Counted from the first letter of the stretch, positions 50,619 through 59,437 are shown. The stretch: 64,000 bases of DNA from Nitrospira sp. (GCA_016715825.1 JADJXO010000002.1:620001-684000), one strand, 5' to 3'. A program made the numbers and translations. The notes: generated by a model from the sequence alone, not told the origin.

Positions 50619-52265
50619 CTATTTGCACTCGTATTTTGGAAACCCTGAACATTCCCCTGATTTGCATTTGTGATCGTTGCCGAGTGAACCGGCCTTTCCG
50701 CATTTTTCACCCTTATTGAGCTTCGGTCGACACGCATTCACTTTGGTATCGAGCCCTCCATCACAATATTTTCCGGCACCGCAATCGGAATCTTTCTGGC
50801 ACACACAGCTGCCTTTTGCGCCGTCCACGGCACCGCACTTGCCTTCCTTACACGCATCGTCGTTGTAGCAGATATCGCCTATCTCAACCGAATTCGGTGT
50901 GTAACACCGAGAGAACTTGCAAAATCCACTCTTGCATTGATGCCCTCCACCCACCAGATCACAGCTCTCGTTATCGGCTTTCTTATTCTTGCATTGGTTC
51001 AGATTCAGGTCAGCGCCCTGGTCGCAGTACTTACCCTCGATGCAGTCTGCATCCGCTTTGCAAACACAGACTCCCTTTAAGCCTCCGACATCACTGCATT
51101 TCCCTACCGAGCAGGCATCGTCGGTGTAGCAAGTACCGCCTGCCGATACTGAATGGGGTGTGTAGCAACGGCCGAATTTACAGAACCCGCTCTTACATTG
51201 ATGTCCGCCTCCAGCTACATCGCATGTGTCATTGTCGGCCTTGAGAGGCATACATCGGTTTTTATCAAGATCAATTCCAGCATTGCAGAAATACCCTGAA
51301 GGGCATTCCGTGTCTTTGCGACACTTTGGCAAGCCACCTGCGACGTAGGTTTCCCCGTCCTTGAGGGTGAAGATGTTCCCCTCGAGATCGCGGAATCGAG
51401 GGTTCCGATGGTCAGGATCGTCTAATTTAACTCTTTCTCCCTCGTCATTAACGTGGTAGTCAAAATCTCCATGGTTTGGATCTATCTCAGGATTCGTTCC
51501 TATTTTGTATATTTGAAAATGAAGATGATCTCGTGAGGCACATCCAACTTTTCCCTCGTCCCCAAGATAAGTCCCTTCAGCAACCCATTGGTCTTCCTTG
51601 AGCTTTGCCTTAATAGTTGTACTGCCAAACTCCATATGTGAATACTTAGCCCATTCACCATTGACATGCTCAATCCATACATAGTTGTTGAGACAATCCC
51701 TCGTATTGCGAAATAATCGTTCGGGCCATTGGTTCTTGGTGCGACCGTCCTGAATATATCGAACGAATCCATCAGCGGCAGCTACGATGCGATGCGTACC
51801 ACCACCTTTCCCGTGCATATCAATGCGACCAAATGGATTATGAGTGACAAAGTCGCGGCCAACTTTTACGTTCGTACCATCGGCATAGGGGATTCGGTAG
51901 ACATTCTGAGATTCCTGTCCCTTCGGGGGTGGCCCCGGATTCACACACGCGTTCACAGCCGCATCGTACTTTCGAAGGCATTCCTCCAGGTCATCGCCGG
52001 TCTTGTTCATGCAAGGCTTATAGAGCACTTGGGCCTCCGCCTCGCAACGATCAAGCAGTTCAGTTTGATGAGGCGTAACTTTCTCTCCCACGCCAGCCTT
52101 TGACGCTGCCTTCCCCTTCCGGACCTTTTCGGAAGGCTTGATGGGCGTCCCGTTCTCTGCTTCTCTACCGGCGTGGCCTGAGGAGGTCGTATCGAGCGTC
52201 CACAGTGTAGCCAGGCAGAGTATGGCTAGAAGATGCACCCAGCAGCTTGATTGTATCGATCTCAT
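50619..52265 (-). CDS. secreted M23-type peptidase with cysteine-rich C-terminal repeats
   Basis: 548 residues. Signal peptide at 1-30. Residues 120-260 are a LytM/M23-like domain: RIDMHGKGGGTHRIVAAADG, WIEHVNGEWAKYSHME and the zinc-type DHLHFQIY motif (His 247 and 249). From residue 315 to the end there are two full repeats of about 87 residues plus a partial third, each with 10-12 cysteines (units start CRKDTECPSGYFC, CKADADCIEGKYC, CQKDSDCGAGKYC and contain GGGHQCKSGFCKF). The wording is like Dickkopf-type cysteine-rich modules. The last 19 residues are nearly the same as those of the neighbouring metalloprotease. Likely exported and disulfide-locked; possibly cell-wall active. Confidence 0.85.
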   Translation of the reverse strand: MRSIQSSCWVHLLAILCLATLWTLDTTSSGHAGREAENGTPIKPSEKVRKGKAASKAGVGEKVTPHQTELLDRCEAEAQVLYKPCMNKTGDDLEECLRKYDAAVNACVNPGPPPKGQESQNVYRIPYADGTNVKVGRDFVTHNPFGRIDMHGKGGGTHRIVAAADGFVRYIQDGRTKNQWPERLFRNTRDCLNNYVWIEHVNGEWAKYSHMEFGSTTIKAKLKEDQWVAEGTYLGDEGKVGCASRDHLHFQIYKIGTNPEIDPNHGDFDYHVNDEGERVKLDDPDHRNPRFRDLEGNIFTLKDGETYVAGGLPKCRKDTECPSGYFCNAGIDLDKNRCMPLKADNDTCDVAGGGHQCKSGFCKFGRCYTPHSVSAGGTCYTDDACSVGKCSDVGGLKGVCVCKADADCIEGKYCDQGADLNLNQCKNKKADNESCDLVGGGHQCKSGFCKFSRCYTPNSVEIGDICYNDDACKEGKCGAVDGAKGSCVCQKDSDCGAGKYCDGGLDTKVNACRPKLNKGEKCGKAGSLGNDHKCKSGECSGFPKYECK

Positions 52266-52313
52266 GACACCCCGTCCTTTCTGCAGCCTGCCAAACCCAG
52301 GCCATATCTCGAA

Positions 52314-53792
52314 CTACTTACACACATACTTCGGGAAACCCGAGCATTGGCCAGACTTGCATTTGTGGTCATTCCCGGCAACGCCTGCGCACGATTCGCC
52401 CTTATCCAGTTTGGGACGGCAGGCGTTTACTTTGGCGTCAACTCCGCCATCACACCATTTCCCGGAGCCACAGTCCGAGTCTTTCTTACAGACACAGGTT
52501 CCCTTGGTCAGTCCACCGACAGGTGCGGTGCACTTCCCCTCTCGGCATTCGTCGTCGAAACGGCACGATTCGCCCATCGATGCCGATGTTGGTGCAGAAC
52601 AGAATCCGGTCTTGCATCGACCGGCCTGACATTGATCGGCCTTAGTACAGACAGAACCGTCGCTCAATTTGGCCTTGCACGTGCGCTGTCCCGCAATAGG
52701 CTCACCGCAATAGTTACCGGCCCCACAATCCGAATCCGCTTGGCATTCATCGGCAACCTTGCAGGTACCAAGGTTGCACCGGTCGGAGGCGCATTGCCGT
52801 TTATCTGTACAACTACTGCCTAACGGTTTCTTTGCTTTGCAGACATTCCGCTTTAGATCCAACACCCCAGCGGTACAGAACTCGTCGTCCTCACAATCAG
52901 CATCGGCTTCACACTGTCCTTCGCCACGCAAGCCGGCCATAGCCTGATAATCAGTCTTCCCGTCGCTCGTTAGGTATCGTTCGCGCTGCTTAGCAGCGCG
53001 GCTCAATTGACAGGCGTTTAGGACTTCTTTGCCAATTCCTGACGTACAATAGTCCATGACATTTGAAATTCCTTTGCATTCACGGAGATCACCAGCACTA
53101 TCGGGCTTAACCTGACCCTGGCAGGAATTACACTTTATGTGATTACCGAATTCTTTGTTGCAGTTCGACACACTAAGGGGATTCAGATTCACATAAGGCT
53201 CGAAGGTGTGCTTGAGTGAGAAAAAGTGCCCAAGTTCGTGTGCGAGTAGATATCGCTGAGTCAGGACTTTCGGGTCGGTATCCGCCACCACGCAGGTAGC
53301 TATAATGATGCCCCGCTTTCGGTTGAACGGATTGACCCAGTGAGGAAAGGTCGCTCGACCGCACAAGCCCTTGTTCTTTTCCTCATTCTTTACGACCGTG
53401 TCGACGACAAGCACTGTGAGATGCCCGTCTGTTTTTGTACGAGCCTGATTGTCGAAGTTGTCGTCCATAAACTTTTCAAGGTCAGATACATTATCGAACC
53501 CAAGATAACTAAAATTCTTCCCGTTGGAATCCGTCTGAATCTTGATTGCGGTGTGATTCTCCTGCACAAACGTCGGGTGGATGACCAAAGCCGGGTTATT
53601 GCTATAGAGCGACTCGGCCATCTCGATGTTGACCCGCAGCCACTTTACGATTTCGTCGTAAGTGTACCGCTGCGTGTTGATATGAAAGTGAATGTTCGCA
53701 TCGAAGTTACCCGCCCAAACCGATGAAAGCGGGCAGAGCCAGACAAGCGCTACGATCGCACAGATGCTGACCACGTGCTTCAGCCTTTTCAT
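52314..53792 (-). CDS. secreted metzincin-like metalloprotease with cysteine-rich C-terminus
   Basis: 492 residues. Signal peptide at 1-27 (cleavage near VWAG). The zinc motif HELGHFFSLKH lies at 185-195 (HExxHxxxxxH) and a Met-turn NVMDYC at 244-249, the layout of metzincins, nearest to M43 pappalysin-like enzymes, though Ser replaces the usual Gly of HExxHxxGxxH. From residue 294 to the end there are four to five short cysteine modules (CEADADCEDDEFC, CQADSDCGAGNYC, CKKDSDCGSGKWC), ending NDHKCKSGQCSGFPKY. This tail matches that of the M23-type gene 48 bp downstream. Protease of the periplasm, surface or medium; target unknown. Confidence 0.88.
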   Translation of the reverse strand: MKRLKHVVSICAIVALVWLCPLSSVWAGNFDANIHFHINTQRYTYDEIVKWLRVNIEMAESLYSNNPALVIHPTFVQENHTAIKIQTDSNGKNFSYLGFDNVSDLEKFMDDNFDNQARTKTDGHLTVLVVDTVVKNEEKNKGLCGRATFPHWVNPFNRKRGIIIATCVVADTDPKVLTQRYLLAHELGHFFSLKHTFEPYVNLNPLSVSNCNKEFGNHIKCNSCQGQVKPDSAGDLRECKGISNVMDYCTSGIGKEVLNACQLSRAAKQRERYLTSDGKTDYQAMAGLRGEGQCEADADCEDDEFCTAGVLDLKRNVCKAKKPLGSSCTDKRQCASDRCNLGTCKVADECQADSDCGAGNYCGEPIAGQRTCKAKLSDGSVCTKADQCQAGRCKTGFCSAPTSASMGESCRFDDECREGKCTAPVGGLTKGTCVCKKDSDCGSGKWCDGGVDAKVNACRPKLDKGESCAGVAGNDHKCKSGQCSGFPKYVCK

Positions 53793-53824
53793 GACGGGAC
53801 CCTCCTAAGTATAAGTAGACAAGC

Positions 53825-54667
53825 CTACTGTGCCATTGCCTGTGGTTCTGGCAGCATTTTCCTAATAATACGATCGAAGTCTCGCTTGGGGTGATTGCCG
53901 ACTAATGACACGCCGTTGATCACGAACGCGGGTGTGCCGTCGAAGCCGAACCGTTCTGCTTCCGCTCGATCAGCTGTAATACGTTGCGTCACTGCGTCAC
54001 TCTGTAAATCGCGTTCGAGCTGTGCGTGGTCGATGTTCAGTGTCGCAGCAATTTCCTGCACGGCTTCGACGCCGCGAGACAAGTTACGCTGCTGCTGAAA
54101 CACCAGGTCATGAAATCGCCAAGCCTCGTCTTCGTTCTGCAGTGCGATGGCCTCAAAATAGCGCGCTGCTGGCTCGGCCGTGGCGTGGAAGCTCAATGGA
54201 TTGTGTTTGTAGACGAGACGGACCTTGTCTTCATACGCTACCAGCACTTCCTGCAGTGTCGGGGATACGGCTCTGCAATAGGGGCACTCGAAATCGCTGT
54301 ACTCCACGACAGTGATCGGCGCGTTGCGCGCTCCGCGAATAGGACGATCTTCCGCAACCGTCGCAACTTTTGGGTTCGCCATTTCTGCCTGCCATTGCGC
54401 TTCCTCGAGCTTTGCTTTTCGAATTTCGGTTCCGCGTTCTACGAGGTCCGCAATCATCACCGGATCTTGTTTCAACGCGTGAAGGATGAGATCTGGATGT
54501 TGTCGTAATGTCTCTTCGACCAAAGCTTTGATGTCAGTGGCCGGTGACTGTAGATCAGACGCCTGCGCCCATGTCTGTTCGGTACTGCTCGCGAGAATTC
54601 CAATTGATGCTGTTAGACTAAAAGCCAAGAGTGAAAACGTTCTCCAGATAGACATCATAATAGGCAC
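53825..54667 (-). CDS. DsbA/Com1-like thiol-disulfide oxidoreductase
   Basis: 280 residues with signal peptide (residues 7-35, ending WAQA). After a helical spacer rich in Glu/Lys there is a thioredoxin-fold domain with insert: VVEYSDFECPYCRAV holds the active-site CPYC at 128-131, and the cis-Pro loop is FGFDGTPAFVIN. This is the DsbA_2/Com1-like group; CPYC suggests an oxidant or isomerase. It is the first gene of a three-gene minus-strand unit, 32 bp before the cysteine-rich metalloprotease, so it probably folds those proteins. The exact start among MPIMMS is uncertain. Confidence 0.9.
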   Translation of the reverse strand: MPIMMSIWRTFSLLAFSLTASIGILASSTEQTWAQASDLQSPATDIKALVEETLRQHPDLILHALKQDPVMIADLVERGTEIRKAKLEEAQWQAEMANPKVATVAEDRPIRGARNAPITVVEYSDFECPYCRAVSPTLQEVLVAYEDKVRLVYKHNPLSFHATAEPAARYFEAIALQNEDEAWRFHDLVFQQQRNLSRGVEAVQEIAATLNIDHAQLERDLQSDAVTQRITADRAEAERFGFDGTPAFVINGVSLVGNHPKRDFDRIIRKMLPEPQAMAQ

Positions 54668-54858
54668 CTCCTTAACCGCCGATAATCGTCGATAGAATGT
54701 CCTCTATGTGGCTCTTTACGGTAACCGGTTCAGGAACCTCTACGAGGTACGAACACTCAGCAAGAGTTATTCCTGAAAGTCACGCTATCAAAATGGCGAT
54801 GGTTGTTAGGTTGAAACATTCGATGACACTAATACCTACAAATATGAGATACAGGGGT

Positions 54859-54874
54859 GTATCTGATCAGATAC
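54859..54874. promoter_or_regulatory. perfect 16-bp palindrome, candidate operator
   Basis: GTATCTGATCAGATAC reads the same on both strands. It is 192 bp upstream of the DsbA-like start in the 504-bp space between it and the LuxR-type regulator gene. Size and symmetry suit a dimeric HTH regulator. The rest of the 504 bp is AT-richer than the neighbourhood, with a run of seven As at 54887-54893, and holds no credible gene. Confidence 0.5.
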
Positions 54875-55171
54875 TGACAGGTTATTAAAAAAATATGTTC
54901 TGGATAGACCAGCCCTCCCCCTAATCAGGATTAGGCTGATGAACTTTGTCTTGGTGGAATGGAGAGCACCTACCTTTGTACTCCCCACATGAGTATCTTG
55001 TTGATCAGCCCATGAATAGTTTTTTCAGCACACGCATACATTGCGCCTGGCCTTCCTAGAGATGCCAGAAGAACAAATAGAACCAGACTTACTGTTGTCA
55101 GGCTGGCAAGAATACGAGGAGACGTGAGAGGACGCTATAGTTAGTTTTACACATGCAGGCCATAGGCGACA

Positions 55172-56440
55172 CTATGCGTTGGTGCAGTCTGGCGCATCGC
55201 TATGCAGCCGCACGGCCAGTTCGCTGCGTGAACGCACTCCGACTTTGCGAAAGATCGCCTGCACTTGATTAGCCACGGTGTGCTCACTGCAGTTACGGCG
55301 TTGGGCAATGTCTCGGTTTGTGGAGCCTGCCAACAACGCCGCCAGTATCGCTCGTTCGGCGTCTGTCAGGTTCATAATCTGATCAGCAGGAAGGAGCGGA
55401 TAGGTGCCGATCAGCAATCTGTCGCCATGCACTCCATATTCTTCCAGTGTGGCTCGTGGTCCGTTGGGCGAAAAAAATGCCGCAAGCTCGGTGAGCGATG
55501 ACAAACGCAGTTTGCGAACTGCACGCGTTGTGCAGTTCGTCACGGCGGAGGGTGAGATCCCGAGCATATAGCCGATCTCCTTGCAGCTATGCCCTTGGCC
55601 GATGAATTCCGCGACTTGGCGCTCGCGCAGGGTGAGGCCGCGTGGATCAGGAAATCTGGGGTCATTCTTGATCGCAAGAACAAACCGGCGACCGTCAGAA
55701 TCGAAATGGTCGATGAGCGACCAGCGGCCTTGCACAAGGCCCTCCCAGGCTGCCAACGCACGGTCAGGGTTGCTACGACCTTGGCGGGTTCGAAGCTGGT
55801 CGAGGCGGCGGACCGCTCTCTGCAATGCGGCACGTGCCGTCTGACGTTCTGCTCCCTGACGGGCGTCGTGGAGCTTGCCGGCGGTGTCAAAAATGGCTTC
55901 CACCAGAAGGGAATCAAGGTTTAGGGTCTGTACGGATTCTCGCAGCCGAAGCCCGGCGCCCAGATGGCTGGCTGCACATTGCCAGCGGTGTCGCTCCTGC
56001 ACGGTCGGTATAATTGGTTTCGAGAACAGCCAGCACAGGATTAGTGCGCTACCTTGACCCGTAAGCCCCTTGACTGCCAGCTTGTCGTGCACGACACCGT
56101 TCGTAATCTGCTGAACAACAGCCGCCAAACCTGGTTCACGTGTGAATAAGGCTTCGCTGAGAGAGGTGACGGCCGGCCCGCTGCGGAAGAAATGACTGAC
56201 GGTGGGAGTTTGTACCTGCATGCTTGCTGCGAGAATGTCCCGTGCATGCTCTGGTCCTAACGCAGCGGTTCGTACAAGCTTCAGGTTTCTCGGGGTGTAC
56301 TGATAGGTACCGATGGTAGGCCAGAAGCCTCGACTTGCTAGCGATGCGGCATGCTCGAGTACGTGGTTCAGCCAGGTGTCGTCGTCATCCTCGAGCCTGT
56401 ACACCTCCTCAATGAGCCCCACCCAATCCTTCGTGTTCAT
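55172..56440 (-). CDS. transcription regulator with two tandem LuxR-type HTH domains
   Basis: 422 residues. Residues 1-180 form an N-terminal sensory part (possibly GAF-like; SALILCWLFSKPI, RWQCAASHLGAGLRLRES). A first LuxR-type HTH is at about 269-323 (LTLRERQVAEFIGQGHSCKE, IGYMLGISPSAVTNCTTRA), a second at about 368-412 (LTDAERAILAALLAGSTNRD, IAQRRNCSEHTVANQVQAIF). Both have the usual four-helix layout, so the protein may bind two half-sites or bridge DNA. No receiver domain or autoinducer-domain motif is evident. It lies upstream of the peptidase unit on the same strand. Confidence 0.82.
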   Translation of the reverse strand: MNTKDWVGLIEEVYRLEDDDDTWLNHVLEHAASLASRGFWPTIGTYQYTPRNLKLVRTAALGPEHARDILAASMQVQTPTVSHFFRSGPAVTSLSEALFTREPGLAAVVQQITNGVVHDKLAVKGLTGQGSALILCWLFSKPIIPTVQERHRWQCAASHLGAGLRLRESVQTLNLDSLLVEAIFDTAGKLHDARQGAERQTARAALQRAVRRLDQLRTRQGRSNPDRALAAWEGLVQGRWSLIDHFDSDGRRFVLAIKNDPRFPDPRGLTLRERQVAEFIGQGHSCKEIGYMLGISPSAVTNCTTRAVRKLRLSSLTELAAFFSPNGPRATLEEYGVHGDRLLIGTYPLLPADQIMNLTDAERAILAALLAGSTNRDIAQRRNCSEHTVANQVQAIFRKVGVRSRSELAVRLHSDAPDCTNA

Positions 56441-56693
56441 GGGTTTGAGTTGTTCGTTCCTCTACAGGTCGGAATATGTGATGTATACAATGGACAGCGT
56501 CTCAGTGTCACCCGCTGACATCAATTCCTATTCGGTGAAACCACACTTCTCAGTCACTATTCCCAAGTAATCAACTCTTCCGTATGGACAGCAATGGACT
56601 GACTGCTGTTTATCCGATGCGAGTTCGTGATGCTAAGGGCGGTGCAAGGTCACCGTCATCGTGTGTCCATCAAATTGAGGAGCGAGTAGGCTA

Positions 56694-58400
56694 CTACTCC
56701 GAGGGGTGTTCAGTGGAGGCCAAGATGGGTTGAAACATCGGATCGGCGTCGAGCACGGCCTTCAGTCCATCGCTCGCGAGGAAATACCGCCAGACCGCCT
56801 CGTCTTTTCCGGGTATCTCGTCGAACCAGCGTTTGGCCTCGGTGAGGTGCTGGAGCATCTGACTTTTTTCCCCATAGTCCGGCATAAAAATCATGCTGTA
56901 GGCCATGGTGTAGTGCGCGAGAAACTTGTCGATCGGCAATTCCGCGAGCTCCGCCGAGGCGAGCGCGTCTTCATAGGCGCGGACGCTGTCGGGATCATGC
57001 AAAATCCGGTTCCAGGCCACCTTATTGATGCGAGACCAGGCGAGTTGGAGCAGGCCCTCAGCCCTGGGTGTTTTGCGCTCAGCCGGAATGTTTTTGATCA
57101 ATGCCTCAAATGTGTCAATCATCGGAACTTGGTCATTATTCCAACGATAGGCCATGCCTAGGCGAAACCGGTTATCCAACCGTTCAGGATGGAGCTTTGC
57201 GAGTGTCTGTAACGCGGGCAGCAATCGATAGAGCAGGTCTGCCGGCGTTGGCTGGGAGAAGCCGCCCACTTCCATCCCTAAGGAGAGATCCAGACGGGTC
57301 GAAGCGGCAGCAATGGTCCAATAAAACTCGTTGACTGTGAGGGAGAGCGCCGGATCCTTGACGGCCAATTTATGGTTCTGAGCCGCCTCTCGTAGCAAGA
57401 TGCCGTACAGATTCTTGGTGAGGACAGTCAGCGCATCCACTTGATTCGGGTCGATGATGAGGATGCGATTGAGCAGGGCGACACGGTCGCGCAGTTCAGG
57501 AAATGAAGCGGCGCGAGCGGCAGCGGCGGTGAGCGTGCCGGGTTGGTCGTCAGGGCCCCACCAAACGATGGAGTCGGGAAGGCCGCGACTGGTCTCGGTC
57601 GTGAACGGGATTCTCTCTGCAACCATGCCTGGTGCTTCAGGTGCGGTTTCTACTGGGAGATGAAACACGGCGGTGTCGTGTGGAAATCCGTGCCGCTTGA
57701 GTCCGCTGAAGACCACCCATTGCGTCACGATGGATTTAACTGCACGCCGTTCTCGCTTAATTGTACTTGTCCACTGGACCGTATCTGGTCCATAGGTGAT
57801 GGGAGCGGTGAGCGGATCCTGATACTGGACTGTTAGCTCGACCAGTGTGGTCGGAACGCCGATGACGTTCCCGTTCGATGTGAGTCGGAAGGATCCATTT
57901 GGGAGTATACGGCTGTTTGTGACGGCGAGGTGCAGGCCCGTTCCGGGAGGTGTGAGCCCGAGAATATCCATCACAAATGCGGAGGCAGGTGCGCGGGACA
58001 GCTCATCGCCGTAAAACACGAGCGGACCGGTGCTTGGCCAGAGGACGTTCATTCCAATGTCAGATCGCTGCAAGAGCGATGCATGACCCGCAGTGAGTGC
58101 CTGCCAACAGTCGTCGTACGAGGCATTGGTTGGTGCCGCTGGTTTTGGCTCAGCAGCGGGAGCGGTCAGCAATGTGTACTGACAGGCGAAGTCTAGTTGT
58201 CCCGCAGTGACCGTGTCACCCTGCGCGATAGCGTTGGCATATCGCAGGGCGGTATCGACGACGGCCTTCCTGGCAGTTCCCCCCTTCTTCGCCTGGTGCG
58301 AGGGTTTGGAGGCTGCGGTGGCAAGAGTCGGCACGGTCGTATCGAGTGCCGTGAATAATCCCGAAAGGATGAGAATTCCAAGGAGTGGGTTCATGATCAT
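56694..58400 (-). CDS. secreted protein of unknown function linked to an ECF sigma pair
   Basis: 568 residues with a signal peptide (LLGILILSGLFTALDTTV, ending LATAA). The N-terminal third is a mixed domain with a Cys pair (LDFACQYTLL, YDDCWQAL); the middle has beta strands (VELTVQYQDPL, WTSTIKRERRAVKSIVTQW); the C-terminal half is helical and repeat-like (LYRLLPALQTLAKLHPERLD, LLQLAWSRINKVAWNRIL, FLAHYTMAYSMIF), like TPR solenoids. No active-site motif was recognised. It is third in the minus-strand unit after the sigma and anti-sigma genes (27-bp gap), so it may be the output or sensor of that system. Confidence 0.7.
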   Translation of the reverse strand: MIMNPLLGILILSGLFTALDTTVPTLATAASKPSHQAKKGGTARKAVVDTALRYANAIAQGDTVTAGQLDFACQYTLLTAPAAEPKPAAPTNASYDDCWQALTAGHASLLQRSDIGMNVLWPSTGPLVFYGDELSRAPASAFVMDILGLTPPGTGLHLAVTNSRILPNGSFRLTSNGNVIGVPTTLVELTVQYQDPLTAPITYGPDTVQWTSTIKRERRAVKSIVTQWVVFSGLKRHGFPHDTAVFHLPVETAPEAPGMVAERIPFTTETSRGLPDSIVWWGPDDQPGTLTAAAARAASFPELRDRVALLNRILIIDPNQVDALTVLTKNLYGILLREAAQNHKLAVKDPALSLTVNEFYWTIAAASTRLDLSLGMEVGGFSQPTPADLLYRLLPALQTLAKLHPERLDNRFRLGMAYRWNNDQVPMIDTFEALIKNIPAERKTPRAEGLLQLAWSRINKVAWNRILHDPDSVRAYEDALASAELAELPIDKFLAHYTMAYSMIFMPDYGEKSQMLQHLTEAKRWFDEIPGKDEAVWRYFLASDGLKAVLDADPMFQPILASTEHPSE

Positions 58401-58427
58401 GATGGAATGAAATTGAGACGTTGTGGA

Positions 58428-58733
58428 TTACCGAATCTGGGTAGCTTTCAGGATTTTCTGGCGCATCATGGCCCGATCGTCCGTCGATAAGCTCGGGCTC
58501 GGGCGATGGCGACAGAGCGAGACGGTCTGACGTAGGGAAGAGACGAACACTTCACAGTTGGGACAGCTGCCCAAATGCCGACGAATTTCGCTGCAAATGT
58601 CTCCTGCGAGTTCATCATCGATATAGGCCGACAGCTGGCGGAGAATGTTCAAGCAGCGGCCCTTCTCATGGTCATGCTGATGCTGAGCTGTCGAGGACCG
58701 TGTCTGCTTGGTGGAAGTGTGGCGCTTTGCCAT
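58428..58733 (-). CDS. zinc-finger anti-sigma factor
   Basis: 101 residues. The zf-HC2 motif is at the centre: LSAYIDDELAGDICSEIRRH and LGSCPNCEVFVSS, giving His-x3-Cys-x2-Cys (HLGSCPNC). No membrane helix follows, so it would be a soluble, probably redox- or zinc-responsive anti-sigma factor. It follows the sigma gene by 16 bp, the normal order. The N-terminus is basic and disordered (HTSTKQTRSSTAQ). Confidence 0.88.
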   Translation of the reverse strand: MAKRHTSTKQTRSSTAQHQHDHEKGRCLNILRQLSAYIDDELAGDICSEIRRHLGSCPNCEVFVSSLRQTVSLCRHRPSPSLSTDDRAMMRQKILKATQIR

Positions 58734-58749
58734 AGAACCGTTTCCTCCG

Positions 58750-59376
58750 CTATCCCGATAACGCGTGTTCGTGGTCAGTCATCTCCTGGCCGAGCCCTTT
58801 GGCGCTGAGATGGCGACGGACAAACAGCCGGGCTCGGTGCAAGCGCGATTTTACCGCTCGCTCATTCAACCCCATAATGGTTCCGACTTCCTTGGCGCTC
58901 AGGCCTTCCATGTCTCGAAGCACTAAGACCATCTTATACTTTTTCGGCAGCTGATCGATCGCTGTATCGAGCGCGTCACGCAACTGCTTGTTCTGGAGCG
59001 CTTCTTCAGGACTGAGGCCGTCGATCGGAATCTGCAGACGAAACTCGCCCTCCGATGTGGGGACGAACTCTTCGAGCGATAATTCTCGCTCAGGAGCGCC
59101 CTTTCGTCTCCGCCGCATACGTAAACAGGCCCGGGAAGCGATGGTATAGAGCCATGTTGAGACTTGGGCATCACCACGGAATTTCTCGAATCCACGGTAG
59201 GCATTCAGAAACGTCTCCTGCACCAAATCTTTCGCCGCCTCCCGCTCGCCGCATAATCGATGCGCAAACCGATAGACCAGGTCCACATGATCACGATAGA
59301 GCGTATCGAACACCTTGGCCGCTCGTGCATGAAGTGAGGACGGCGGTGAAGACCGATCAGTAGTGGATGTGCGCAT
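58750..59376 (-). CDS. ECF-type RNA polymerase sigma factor
   Basis: 208 residues. Region 2: LYRDHVDLVYRFAHRLCGER, DLVQETFLNAYRGFEKF and VSTWLYTIASRACLRMRRR. Region 4: LPKKYKMVLVLRDMEGLSAK, VGTIMGLNERAVKSRLHRAR. Both are standard for RpoE-like ECF sigma factors (group 4). No sigma-1.1 or region 3. The anti-sigma gene follows directly. Its target promoters (a GGAAC-type -35) were not identified in the window. Confidence 0.94.
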   Translation of the reverse strand: MRTSTTDRSSPPSSLHARAAKVFDTLYRDHVDLVYRFAHRLCGEREAAKDLVQETFLNAYRGFEKFRGDAQVSTWLYTIASRACLRMRRRRKGAPERELSLEEFVPTSEGEFRLQIPIDGLSPEEALQNKQLRDALDTAIDQLPKKYKMVLVLRDMEGLSAKEVGTIMGLNERAVKSRLHRARLFVRRHLSAKGLGQEMTDHEHALSG

Positions 59377-59437
59377 GGCCTGGCAGTCTACGGGGGGATT
59401 GAAAAGAGAGTCAAGACGAAGAAAAGAGGTGCGGACG

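Noticed and set aside
54697..54888. 63-codon plus-strand frame in front of the DsbA-like gene
   Set aside because: No ribosome-binding site and it runs across the palindrome and AT-rich control region; composition is not protein-like.
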